From positions 1 to 22,745 of IMG/VR virus record IMGVR_UViG_3300050821_005170: DNA of 22,745 bases; one strand, 5' to 3'. The notes beneath the pieces are model-generated. The model saw only the letters and a list, made by a program, of their open reading frames with translations, had not been told where the DNA came from and ran no database searches. The position numbers and the translations under genes were made by a program. Of this stretch, positions 7,195 to 12,654 are shown in pieces; positions within the stretch are counted from its first letter, which is position 1, and every line of letters starts with the position of its first letter. This stretch comes from a virus.

Positions 7195-7348
7195 GAAACC
7201 CCAGACGAAATCAGGCTGCTAGAGCAAGCTCTACAAACCCTTCATCGAATGCGCTATCGTTTGCATTTAACGTTTTGTGCTGCTTAGGGCAGTCACCAAT
7301 CCGGTAGCCAATGAGTTATGCCGCGCCCAATCGAAACTGTTCAGGCCC
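7195..7348 (-). ncRNA. tmRNA coding (5') piece
   Basis: It begins at G1 (7348) with GGGCCTG and the D-loop-like AACAGTTTCGATTGG. It then has a GGGC...GCCC segment that could form the first pseudoknot, the resume codon and tag frame, and a G-rich end. The right end is an estimate, since only the beginning is fixed by pairing. Confidence 0.85.
7211..7264 (-). other. tmRNA tag reading frame ANDSAFDEGFVELALAA
   Basis: From the resume codon GCA (7264-7262) the frame gives the 17-residue peptide ANDSAFDEGFVELALAA and then TGA. The AND beginning and the hydrophobic LALAA end are the marks of bacterial tmRNA tags; the terminal LAA is the ClpXP recognition end. TTAAAT stands just before the resume codon, an A-rich upstream context like that used for frame setting. 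Confidence 0.9.
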
Positions 7349-7351
7349 ATC

Positions 7352-7416
7352 AAAAGTGCACGCCATTGATTATCAAGAAACGACCCGACATATGATCTCC
7401 AGGCTCGTGCACTTTT
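7352..7416 (-). repeat. Inverted repeat linking the two tmRNA pieces
   Basis: AAAAGTGCACG (7352-7362) and CGTGCACTTTT (7406-7416) are perfect 11-base inverted arms around a 43-base loop. They sit directly outside the acceptor stem, so the precursor would be a long near-continuous hairpin. Removing it would give the mature 5' end at 7348 and the CCA end at 7416, by RNase P and 3' processing as in known permuted tmRNAs. Confidence 0.85.
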
Positions 7417-7500
7417 GGTGGACCTGGCGGGTATCGCAACCCGCGTCTTGAACACCTTTAGTCAGAAGTTTACTACCATTCAACCTTATATAGTTTAGAC
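7416..7500 (-). ncRNA. tmRNA acceptor (3') piece
   Basis: This piece carries the T-arm (GCGGG, loop, CCCGC), the 3' half of the acceptor stem, discriminator A and encoded CCA. Upstream is 'TGACTAAAGGTG' and 'AATGGTAGT', comparable to the conserved segment before the T-arm in bacterial tmRNA. Part of it can pair with ACTCATT in the 5' piece to make helix P2. The T-loop is TTGCGATA, eight bases rather than the usual seven (alternatively a six-base-pair stem with a six-base loop). The exact 5' end is not visible. Confidence 0.85.
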
Positions 7501-7513
7501 TCGATTTCTGTAA

Positions 7514-8218
7514 TCAACAAGCACTAAATCTCAGAAGTCTATATTGGAGTAAATCACCCCTTTCACGAATAGGAATTGGTGCTGTTGCAATTGCAGTGAT
7601 TTGGTTTCCCAAATCAGGTTCACGAAACCCTATTCCATGTATATTCCGTTCTCTAAGATGAATTTGCGTCTCTATCAAGGCGTCTTCGTCCTTAACACCA
7701 ATCACCGTGAAATACAATTCACGACTTTGTTCCCAATCAATTCTATTTTGATCACGCAAATCGTATCCTAATTGAAAAGCCGCGTGCATTCCTTGAACCG
7801 CTTGATACTCTGGTGAAATATCCTGGCGAACAAAAATGTAAACGTATTTCCTATTGAAATATTCGTCACACTTATTACTATCAATCCAAAGTGATAACAT
7901 CAACCTTTCGTATTTTATTTTTCTATCTATCCCAAGACTGGCTATTGGCACTCCCAGAACGGTTCCTTTACAAGTATCATGTCGAGCCAGTGCAATAGCC
8001 TGTTTAAGACCTTGTAGCGGTTTATAACCATTATCCAACGCATTTTTATTGGTTCTTGGAACAAATGCTTTCAAAAGGTCACGAAGTACCAAATCAATAC
8101 ATTTATTTTCATCATCAGATTTATGCATCACGCGTAGAATAGCACGCTCTACAACGTGAGCTGAAGTCAACATTTTATTTTTGTGGAGATTCTTCCACGT
8201 TTTATTTAGATTCAACAT
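7514..8218 (-). CDS. Pth2-like domain protein upstream of the tmRNA
   Basis: A 234-residue protein. The first ~120 residues are mostly helical, with no recognised domain. The C-terminal ~95 (about 124-216) look like a peptidyl-tRNA hydrolase II fold: a strand 'YVYIFVRQDIS', a helix 'AVQGMHAAFQLG' (compare AQCxHAA in Pth2), a helix around 180-190, then 'FREPDLGNQITAIATAPI'. The usual Pth2 catalytic lysine in the first loop is not evident, so hydrolase activity is uncertain. The longest frame begins with TTG at 8338. I chose ATG at 8218, which has AAGGG 7 bases upstream; ATG at 8290 is an alternative. Its stop is 14 bases before the tmRNA acceptor piece, a striking placement because Pth and tmRNA both deal with stalled or dropped peptidyl-tRNA. 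Confidence 0.6.
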   Translation of the reverse strand: MLNLNKTWKNLHKNKMLTSAHVVERAILRVMHKSDDENKCIDLVLRDLLKAFVPRTNKNALDNGYKPLQGLKQAIALARHDTCKGTVLGVPIASLGIDRKIKYERLMLSLWIDSNKCDEYFNRKYVYIFVRQDISPEYQAVQGMHAAFQLGYDLRDQNRIDWEQSRELYFTVIGVKDEDALIETQIHLRERNIHGIGFREPDLGNQITAIATAPIPIRERGDLLQYRLLRFSAC

Positions 8219-8225
8219 TAGATTA

Positions 8226-8273
8226 CCCTTACAGTTGTTTGATTGAAATAGATTCAAAAATAACTGTAAAGGG
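8226..8273 (-). promoter_or_regulatory. Hairpin sequestering the ribosome binding site of the Pth2-like gene
   Basis: CCCTTACAGTT (8226-8236) pairs with AACTGTAAAGGG (8262-8273), with one bulged A. On the - strand the downstream arm contains AAGGG, the ribosome binding site for the ATG at 8218. The stem could hide that site and make translation conditional. The bases also fall inside the longer alternative frame, so the fold could be incidental. Confidence 0.4.
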
Positions 8274-8334
8274 CGGCCCACGAATTTCATAATATACCTA
8301 TATGTCTGGTAAAATCTACAAGCCTTCGTAATCG

Positions 8335-8493
8335 TCAATCATTTGGATCTCGCAATCTCAATATTTCAAGTCTAGCCCGTTTTAGAAGATCAGCCAAATC
8401 TAGCCGTTCTGACACTTCGCAATAAGTTCCACTTCTAACATCTCTTTCAAAACCTAATAGGTCATCCACAAGACATTTATCTGGAGCGTTCAT
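8335..8493 (-). CDS. Small hypothetical protein (52 aa)
   Basis: ATG at 8493 begins two bases after the stop of the barrel-like gene (TAA AT ATG), typical of coupled translation here. The 52-residue product is charged and mostly helical, rich in Asp, Glu, Arg and Leu, with two Cys. GGAG lies about 12 bases upstream. No family recognised. It fills the gap between two well-supported genes in the same direction. Confidence 0.6.
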   Translation of the reverse strand: MNAPDKCLVDDLLGFERDVRSGTYCEVSERLDLADLLKRARLEILRLRDPND

Positions 8494-8495
8494 AT

Positions 8496-9086
8496 TTAGT
8501 TGAATCTCCATCCAAGTAACAAAAGATCCCGACCAGCATTAGGACTACAAGAACCTCCACAAGAAAAATGAGTATACGTAATGGTCAATGGAGCCTTGTA
8601 GAATTCGTACGCCAATTGAAGATTCGCGTTGACATTTCCACCATTATAAGGTAGATAATTGGTCATGTAAGAAATACCAATACCTGCCCGAACCGCTCCA
8701 AATTTATTACCATACACAGTATCTTCAAAAATGGCTCGCCAAGCCAAATTGGATTCACATTGGTGATTACCGGCTCCGTCTATAGGACAGTTCTTCCAAG
8801 TAGAACGCCCAACAGCAAACATACCAATCACTATATCAGAACCTTTTACCAAATTTGTTGGTTCAACCAAATCAATACCGAATGTTGGAGTAACTCCGCG
8901 AATTACTGTTGAACCAACATTAAATTGGACGTATGGCTTCTCGTCGAATACTGTGGCCGAATGAGCCCTATTGACCCAAAGACCAACAAGAATCAGAAAA
9001 ATCAATGTCAAAACTGCAAAAATAGCTCCTGGCGCCAAATTGAACGGCGCATGAGCAATAATCCAAGCTTTAAATTTCGACCACAT
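8496..9086 (-). CDS. Exported beta-barrel-like protein, possible PagL-type
   Basis: A 196-residue protein. A long N-terminal hydrophobic segment (residues 20-38) followed by Ala-His-Ser-Ala suggests an export signal, with cleavage near residue 44. The rest alternates polar and hydrophobic residues in short strands ending in an aromatic-rich tail (GWRFN), typical of outer-membrane barrels. Near the end, His173-x-Ser175 and then Ser-Pro-Asn-x-Gly-x-Asp (181-187) resemble the HxS...NxGxD region of PagL lipid A 3-O-deacylases. That link is a motif resemblance only. Four Cys (100, 110, 176, 180) could make disulfides. The ATG has AGGAG 7 bases upstream. A phage barrel of this kind could modify LPS or block superinfection. 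Confidence 0.5.
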   Translation of the reverse strand: MWSKFKAWIIAHAPFNLAPGAIFAVLTLIFLILVGLWVNRAHSATVFDEKPYVQFNVGSTVIRGVTPTFGIDLVEPTNLVKGSDIVIGMFAVGRSTWKNCPIDGAGNHQCESNLAWRAIFEDTVYGNKFGAVRAGIGISYMTNYLPYNGGNVNANLQLAYEFYKAPLTITYTHFSCGGSCSPNAGRDLLLLGWRFN

Positions 9087-9095
9087 AATTTACTC

Positions 9096-9281
9096 CTAAT
9101 GGTTCAATATGATTATTGATATGGCTGAACAAGATATCAGCCATAATACTCCAACTAAAGCGGCTCCTGTTGAATGATCTCCAGAAAATTTCCAATAATG
9201 TGGAACAAAGAAGGATAATGATGTACCAATTCCTCCAATTAAAATAAATAAGAATGAAAATATCAAATTTGCGATGCTCAT
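9096..9281 (-). CDS. Small two-helix membrane protein (61 aa)
   Basis: A 61-residue protein with two hydrophobic helices (about 4-24 and 40-57) joined by a loop with Tyr-Trp-Lys and Gly-Asp-His. The ATG lies two bases after the stop of the next upstream gene, so translation is probably coupled. It ends in TAG, one of a handful of amber stops in the window. Holin-like in size and layout, but the endolysin is separate and nothing shows that role. A second frame over the same bases (9070-9303) lacks a supported start. Confidence 0.6.
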   Translation of the reverse strand: MSIANLIFSFLFILIGGIGTSLSFFVPHYWKFSGDHSTGAALVGVLWLISCSAISIIILNH

Positions 9282-9283
9282 GC

Positions 9284-9496
9284 TTATTCTCTGGCTGACT
9301 CAATGTATTTAATGTGCTTTCGTATGTATCTCATAAGAAGCAACGCTTTCTCTTCTGCTTGGAATGTTCCATCACCTGTATCTGCAATCGGAACTGGAAA
9401 TCTGAAACCAGTCTCCGTTTCGTACCAAAGCTCATTAAGTTTGTAATATACAAATCGAGCCTTCTTATTATCAGAAACCATTTCCTTAATATTCAT
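9284..9496 (-). CDS. Conserved hypothetical phage protein (70 aa)
   Basis: A soluble small protein with 'ARFVYYKLNELWYETETGFRFPVPIADTG' and a basic C-terminal helix 'KALLLMRYIRKHI'. I recall this combination from small conserved proteins of many phages, without a known function. The longest frame begins with TTG at 9502. ATG at 9496 is more likely, though its ribosome binding site is weak. It overlaps nothing and is two bases from the following membrane-protein gene. Confidence 0.65.
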   Translation of the reverse strand: MNIKEMVSDNKKARFVYYKLNELWYETETGFRFPVPIADTGDGTFQAEEKALLLMRYIRKHIKYIESARE

Positions 9497-9508
9497 ATTC
9501 AATTTGAA

Positions 9509-9682
9509 TTATTTGTAGTTATATGGTTTGACCGTGTGATTTATTCCCAAGGATTTCAACAGTTGGGAAAGCGCTTTTGGATCGGTTGGTAAATCCCAAT
9601 AGTTACCGATAAAGATAGCCTCTCCATCCTTATGGATTTCAACCATTGCACAATTTTCGTCTTCCAATATCTCTATATTCAT
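9509..9682 (-). CDS. Small hypothetical protein (57 aa)
   Basis: ATG at 9682 with AAAGGA 6 bases upstream; the longer frame to 9727 lies inside the tRNA and is not real. The 57-residue product is acidic at the start (EILEDENC) and contains 'GNYWDLPTDPKALSQLLKSLGI', a strand-turn-helix-like arrangement. No family recognised. It begins 10 bases after the tRNA CCA end, so it may be on the tRNA transcript. Confidence 0.65.
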   Translation of the reverse strand: MNIEILEDENCAMVEIHKDGEAIFIGNYWDLPTDPKALSQLLKSLGINHTVKPYNYK

Positions 9683-9692
9683 GATTGTCCTT

Positions 9693-9767
9693 TGGAGCGC
9701 GCAGTGGGACTCAAACCCACGACACACGGTTTTAGGGACCGCTGCTCTTTCTCTGAGCTATACGCGC
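9693..9767 (-). tRNA. tRNA-like gene with anticodon CUA (amber reader?)
   Basis: A 75-base cloverleaf read from 9767 down to encoded CCA at 9693. Acceptor stem GCGCGTA/TGCGCGC has one T-G pair, with discriminator T. The D-stem GCTC/GAGC has a short loop AGAGAAA. Anticodon stem GCGGT/ACCGT encloses loop CCCTAAA. The variable loop is GTGTC, and T-stem GTGGG/CCCAC has loop TTTGAGT. The anticodon is CUA (34-36), which would read UAG; AAA at 36-38 fits tRNAs for codons starting with U. Base 33 is C instead of the near-universal U. The usual G19-C56 contact is replaced by A19 and U56, which can still pair; G15-C48 and U8-A14 are kept. This suggests a working, unusual tRNA rather than decay. G1 is also the last base of the TAG stop of the preceding 45-residue frame. 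Confidence 0.8.
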
Positions 9768-9904
9768 TAAATTTCCTCTGCCCAAACAACTAAAGAATTT
9801 TTTCGAATTCGTTGACGGATGATTGCTCCAAGATTTCCACAATGCTCGTCACCTTTTAAGTTGGGATTAATATAGACTTCAACTCTATATTTATCGCCAA
9901 GCAT
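9767..9904 (-). CDS. Small hypothetical protein (45 aa)
   Basis: ATG at 9904 has GGAA about 7 bases upstream and reads 45 codons to TAG. The product has a strand-like 'DKYRVEVYINP', then 'GDEHCGNLGAIIRQRI' and 'SLVVWAEEI', like a small beta-barrel or SH3-type protein. The same frame continues upstream to an ATG that would overlap the DexA stop by ATGA, interrupted only by two TAG codons. The true extent is therefore open, especially with an amber-type tRNA next door. The stop overlaps the first base of that tRNA. Confidence 0.45.
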   Translation of the reverse strand: MLGDKYRVEVYINPNLKGDEHCGNLGAIIRQRIRKNSLVVWAEEI

Positions 9905-9999
9905 AAATTGTTCCGAAACCGTTAACACGCTATGATAAACATAACTTTGTTTTGGTAATAAACAACCGCTTCGCTAATACAACTAAATTTCCGCAACAT

Positions 10000-10614
10000 T
10001 CATTTTCCAGCAACCATCATAAGAATATCGTACGCGCAATCATGAACTGGATCATGTTTGATCACTTTGGTGCGAAAATCAAAATCAGGAACTGATGCAT
10101 AACCGCGAACCACCGTATCCTTAGTGATGGTTAACATAGTTCTAACGTCAAGCCAACACCAAAAATTAACAAACGGTTTCATACCAGCGTGAACTGCAAA
10201 ACTATCAAGCATTATTTGATCCAATCCGCCACGCTGCCAAAATGTGTATCCATTTGGAATAGTCAGATTTCCATCTGATCCACCCATTTCTTTGTTAACA
10301 AATTTGAATAATTCTGTTAATCCACCAATAGCGTTCAATTCAATATCAGGATTAGGATTGAAAGACTTTGTTCTGCTTTGTGGAGTCTGCTCGGACCAAA
10401 ATTGCATAGTTCCTTTATCAGATGCACGTCCCATCCGGAATTGTTCTTTTGCATTGAATTTCACGAATAATGCACGATCCAATAATCGTTGATAAAGAAT
10501 ATCCGGACCTTCAGACATATCCTCATCAAAGGTGAATGGAATACAAGCGAACGAAAGAACAACCGCGTTACTTTCAACACCAAGAGTTTCAACATCAAAC
10601 ATAAACTGATCCAT
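10000..10614 (-). CDS. dexA: DexA-like 3'-5' exonuclease (DEDDh)
   Basis: A 204-residue homologue of T4 exonuclease A, a DnaQ-fold 3'-5' DNA exonuclease. Visible motifs: ExoI Asp-Val-Glu-Thr near residues 7-10, the 'FWSEQTPQSR' segment near 80, ExoII 'WQRGGLDQIMLDSF' in the middle, 'FWCWLDVRT' after it, and ExoIII His-Asp-Cys-Ala-Tyr-Asp (HxxxxD) near the end. The frame could open at GTG 10623. I prefer ATG at 10614, one base after the stop of a 48-residue frame and with AAGG about 7 bases upstream. Likely roles are DNA repair or degradation of host DNA ends. Confidence 0.88.
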   Translation of the reverse strand: MDQFMFDVETLGVESNAVVLSFACIPFTFDEDMSEGPDILYQRLLDRALFVKFNAKEQFRMGRASDKGTMQFWSEQTPQSRTKSFNPNPDIELNAIGGLTELFKFVNKEMGGSDGNLTIPNGYTFWQRGGLDQIMLDSFAVHAGMKPFVNFWCWLDVRTMLTITKDTVVRGYASVPDFDFRTKVIKHDPVHDCAYDILMMVAGK

Positions 10615-10615
10615 A

Positions 10616-10762
10616 TCATTCACCTTCTAAATCAGAAATCCAATTCTCAATTATTTCATCTGACCAAAAATAATCTGGGACTTCTTGACTTTCCGTTGCT
10701 TCATTCCAAACCAAGTCTACCAATTTTTGTAAATCATCATGAGATACAATATAAATTTCCAT
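10616..10762 (-). CDS. Small acidic hypothetical protein (48 aa)
   Basis: ATG at 10762 lies one base after the stop of the lysis-enzyme gene and reads 48 codons to a TGA one base before dexA. The protein is acidic, with many Asp, Glu and Trp, and mostly helical. No family recognised. Its tight fit between two strongly supported genes, with the same close spacing seen elsewhere, is the main support. Confidence 0.6.
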   Translation of the reverse strand: MEIYIVSHDDLQKLVDLVWNEATESQEVPDYFWSDEIIENWISDLEGE

Positions 10763-10763
10763 A

Positions 10764-11345
10764 TTATTCTCGATAAAACAAATGCGTTCCTATTTGGCCT
10801 ATTTGTTCAGTTCTATCCGCCCAATCCGGATGAACGTAAACCGCATGATAAAGCGTCGCTCCAGATACATCAGCCAATAGTCTATGTTTCAATAAGACTT
10901 CTCTGGCTATTTCTCGCGATTGCTTATATTTCTTTTTGTTAAGTTTCCTTTTTGGTTTACAGGTCCAACTAAATTGACACACAACCTTATGATTTCTAAA
11001 ATCCACATGTCTTTCGTATACCACACCACAAACTGTCTTTGGATAATCAGGACTCTTGACGCGATTCCATACAACAGTTGCTACAGCCAATTGCCCTTCG
11101 ATAGATTCAAAACCAGCCTCGTTATAGATATTATCCGCCATACAAGCCAATTCTAATGCAAGATTATGAGCTTTAATTCTCTTTTCAAAAATTGGTTTGT
11201 AGTGTTCTCCCAATTGTTCGGAAAATTCTCTATATGTTATTGGTTGTTCAATTCTTGTTGAAGTTGAATCAACCTCACGAAAAATTAATAAACTACCAAC
11301 AATCGCTACAAAAAATGTAATCAGAAACCAATGTACGTTCCGCAT
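10764..11345 (-). CDS. SleB-type cell-wall hydrolase with N-terminal anchor (endolysin)
   Basis: A 193-residue protein. An N-terminal hydrophobic segment (about residues 6-22) is followed by a ~45-residue linker and then a hydrolase_2/SleB-like domain: 'MADNIYNEAGFESIEGQLAVATVVWNRV' with the likely catalytic Glu in NEA, 'PKTVCGVVYE', 'CQFSWTC' and 'DVSGATLYHAVYVHPDW'. SleB-family enzymes cut peptidoglycan glycan strands. The hydrophobic start suggests a signal-anchor-release type endolysin exported by the host Sec system and activated when the membrane is depolarised. I chose the second ATG at 11345 because GAGG lies 6 bases before it. No holin is obvious next door, though small membrane proteins occur nearby. 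Confidence 0.85.
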   Translation of the reverse strand: MRNVHWFLITFFVAIVGSLLIFREVDSTSTRIEQPITYREFSEQLGEHYKPIFEKRIKAHNLALELACMADNIYNEAGFESIEGQLAVATVVWNRVKSPDYPKTVCGVVYERHVDFRNHKVVCQFSWTCKPKRKLNKKKYKQSREIAREVLLKHRLLADVSGATLYHAVYVHPDWADRTEQIGQIGTHLFYRE

Positions 11346-11388
11346 GACCATCCTCGATGGGTTGTATTATGGGAGCGTTCATTATATC

Positions 11389-12075
11389 TTATTTTCCTTG
11401 TTTTTTCAAGCTCTTTTTGTAATCATTTACTTTCCGAACATAATCAACCAATAAATCAAAACACTCTGAGATAGATTTCTTGAATATCTGGGGTACTGGT
11501 GATTGTTCCACGGCAATAATGATTACACCTTGTTTTGGTCGAATTCCATACAACTCTTCATACATAACCGCGTACGCAGCAACTTGGCAATAGTAACTCC
11601 AAATATATTTTTCCTGTTTTACTTTGGTAGAAGTTTTAAGATCCACGACGCTCAACAAATCGGAATAATCTCCAATAATATCTGGAGTTCCTGCCATAAA
11701 CAAGCGTCTTGAAAATAAAGGAGATTCGATCACCTTAATGTTATCAAGAGCATTAAAACTAGCGCGAACCTGGCTAAATAAAGTTTTTACAATTGGATGT
11801 TCAATTTCTGGTTTTTCGTTTCTGACATATTGTTCCAAAACTTTATGAAGTGCCGAACCACGATTGGCACCGTGTTGCGTAGCTCGATCCGCTTCCTTAT
11901 CGCCAACACGTTTTCTCCAAGCATCCAATCCTTTGGATGGTAATTCCTTAAGAACAGTGGTCACGGATGGAAAAGTTGTCCCATCCGGAAGTCCATAACA
12001 ACGTTTTCCAGTTACAGGATCATTTATTTGGATCAATTCAGGTGGCGTTACGAGTTGATGATTGAATATTTTCAT
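11389..12075 (-). CDS. PD-(D/E)XK nuclease family protein
   Basis: A 228-residue protein with RecB/Cas4-type nuclease motifs. Near the N-terminus is 'TFPSVTTVL' and 'NRGSALHKVLEQYV' (motif around His77). The core has Gly-Thr-Pro-Asp-Ile-Ile (Asp132), then Val-Val-Asp-Leu-Lys-Thr (Asp145-x-Lys147) and 'YCQVAAYAVMYEELYG' (Gln164, Tyr168). All metal and catalytic positions expected of this superfamily are present. It overlaps the small membrane protein upstream by ATGA. Such phage enzymes usually act as single-strand or end-directed DNases in recombination, repair or host DNA breakdown. Confidence 0.82.
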   Translation of the reverse strand: MKIFNHQLVTPPELIQINDPVTGKRCYGLPDGTTFPSVTTVLKELPSKGLDAWRKRVGDKEADRATQHGANRGSALHKVLEQYVRNEKPEIEHPIVKTLFSQVRASFNALDNIKVIESPLFSRRLFMAGTPDIIGDYSDLLSVVDLKTSTKVKQEKYIWSYYCQVAAYAVMYEELYGIRPKQGVIIIAVEQSPVPQIFKKSISECFDLLVDYVRKVNDYKKSLKKQGK

Positions 12076-12248
12076 GAACCTTTGATCTTCGTCACTATTA
12101 ATAGCAGAAGATAAAATGGTCCAGAAATAACCCAGTCAATTCCAGTCAATTGAACCTTCAACGCTACCAAGTCTTCCAAGGAAAACAGAAAACGTATAGA
12201 ACCAATCAAAATCCAAACCAATAATCCTATTACAATATATTCTATCAT
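12072..12248 (-). CDS. Small membrane protein (58 aa)
   Basis: A 58-residue protein with two hydrophobic stretches (about 3-19 and 36-53) and few charges. ATG at 12248 shares one base with the stop of the preceding gene (TGATG) and has AAGGA about 7 bases upstream. Codons further upstream begin with a non-ATG start and were rejected. Function unknown. It is the second of two small membrane genes in a row. Confidence 0.6.
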   Translation of the reverse strand: MIEYIVIGLLVWILIGSIRFLFSLEDLVALKVQLTGIDWVISGPFYLLLLIVTKIKGS

Positions 12249-12454
12249 CAATATTTCCTTGGAAAGAATCCGATTATCCAAATCAAAAAGAAAATTGGAG
12301 CCGCAAGAATAATTTCAAATCCCTGCAACCACCATCGAATGGTCCATTTCTTTGGTCCTGGTTTAGACTTATTCCCAATACCATTATAAAGCCATATACC
12401 GCTAGCAAAAATCCATAAAACCAAACCCAGAAATATCAATAACCAAATATTCAT
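12248..12454 (-). CDS. Small membrane protein (68 aa)
   Basis: A 68-residue protein with two membrane-spanning helices (about residues 4-23 and 45-63) joined by a basic loop (KSKPGPKKWTIRWW). I chose ATG at 12454, which overlaps the previous gene's TGA in an ATGA junction; an ATG at 12466 is an alternative. Trp-rich helices suggest an inner-membrane protein. No family recognised. Confidence 0.6.
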   Translation of the reverse strand: MNIWLLIFLGLVLWIFASGIWLYNGIGNKSKPGPKKWTIRWWLQGFEIILAAPIFFLIWIIGFFPRKY

Positions 12455-12654
12455 ATTGATATCCATAAAATATTATCACAACCATCTTGAGGGCAATTTA
12501 TTTCCAAATAATCAGAATCCCTCCTTCCAGTTGAATCAGTTCTAAGTTTCGCGTCTTTCCATTCAAAATCAAATTCACATCCACAATCTTTACATCTACC
12601 ACGATAAATCCTATTAATTTTAAGTTTACCTGGCGTAATTATTGAAATTGTCAT
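12451..12654 (-). CDS. Small zinc-ribbon-like protein (67 aa)
   Basis: A 67-residue protein with Cys-Lys-Asp-Cys (about residues 21-24) and, near the end, 'CPQDGC' (about 56-61): two pairs of Cys that could bind one zinc ion, around a strand segment 'EFDFEW'. The ATG at 12654 makes an ATGA overlap with the DUF3307-like gene. A longer frame to 12762 overlaps that gene completely and is rejected. Zinc ribbons of this size bind nucleic acid or protein. The role here is unknown. Confidence 0.65.
   Translation of the reverse strand: MTISIITPGKLKINRIYRGRCKDCGCEFDFEWKDAKLRTDSTGRRDSDYLEINCPQDGCDNILWISI

Larger units (their letters stand above)
7195..7500 (-). ncRNA. ssrA: Circularly permuted (two-piece) tmRNA gene, pre-tmRNA
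   Basis: The tmRNA rescues stalled ribosomes by acting first as alanyl-tRNA and then as a short mRNA adding a degradation tag. Here the acceptor (3') piece is encoded first (about 7500 down to CCA at 7418-7416), then a 67-base linker, then the mRNA-like (5') piece from G1 at 7348. The two ends pair into a seven-base acceptor stem: GGGCCTG (7348-7342) with CAGGTCC (7426-7420). It has a G-U pair at the third position (the alanine identity mark), discriminator A and encoded CCA. After G1 comes the conserved TTTCGA D-loop-like stretch; the acceptor piece has a GCGGG/CCCGC T-stem. Outer ends are approximate. A hairpin (about 7164-7194) followed by CTTTTCC may end the transcript. The 3' piece starts just after the Pth2-like stop, so it is probably co-transcribed and then processed. 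Confidence 0.9.

Noticed and set aside
7267-7455. A 62-codon frame over the tmRNA
   Set aside because: It covers the tmRNA acceptor stem, linker and coding piece, all explained by RNA structure.
9693-9727. N-terminal extension of the 57-residue gene into the tRNA
   Set aside because: The added residues lie inside the tRNA, and the inner ATG has a good AAAGGA site.
11346-11388. A possible promoter (TATAAT-like) and a short frame with the same first codons as the 52-residue gene (ATGAACGCTCC)
   Set aside because: The shared 11 bases are not unusual for a window of this size and the frame is only 29 codons long. There is no -35 element at a good distance.
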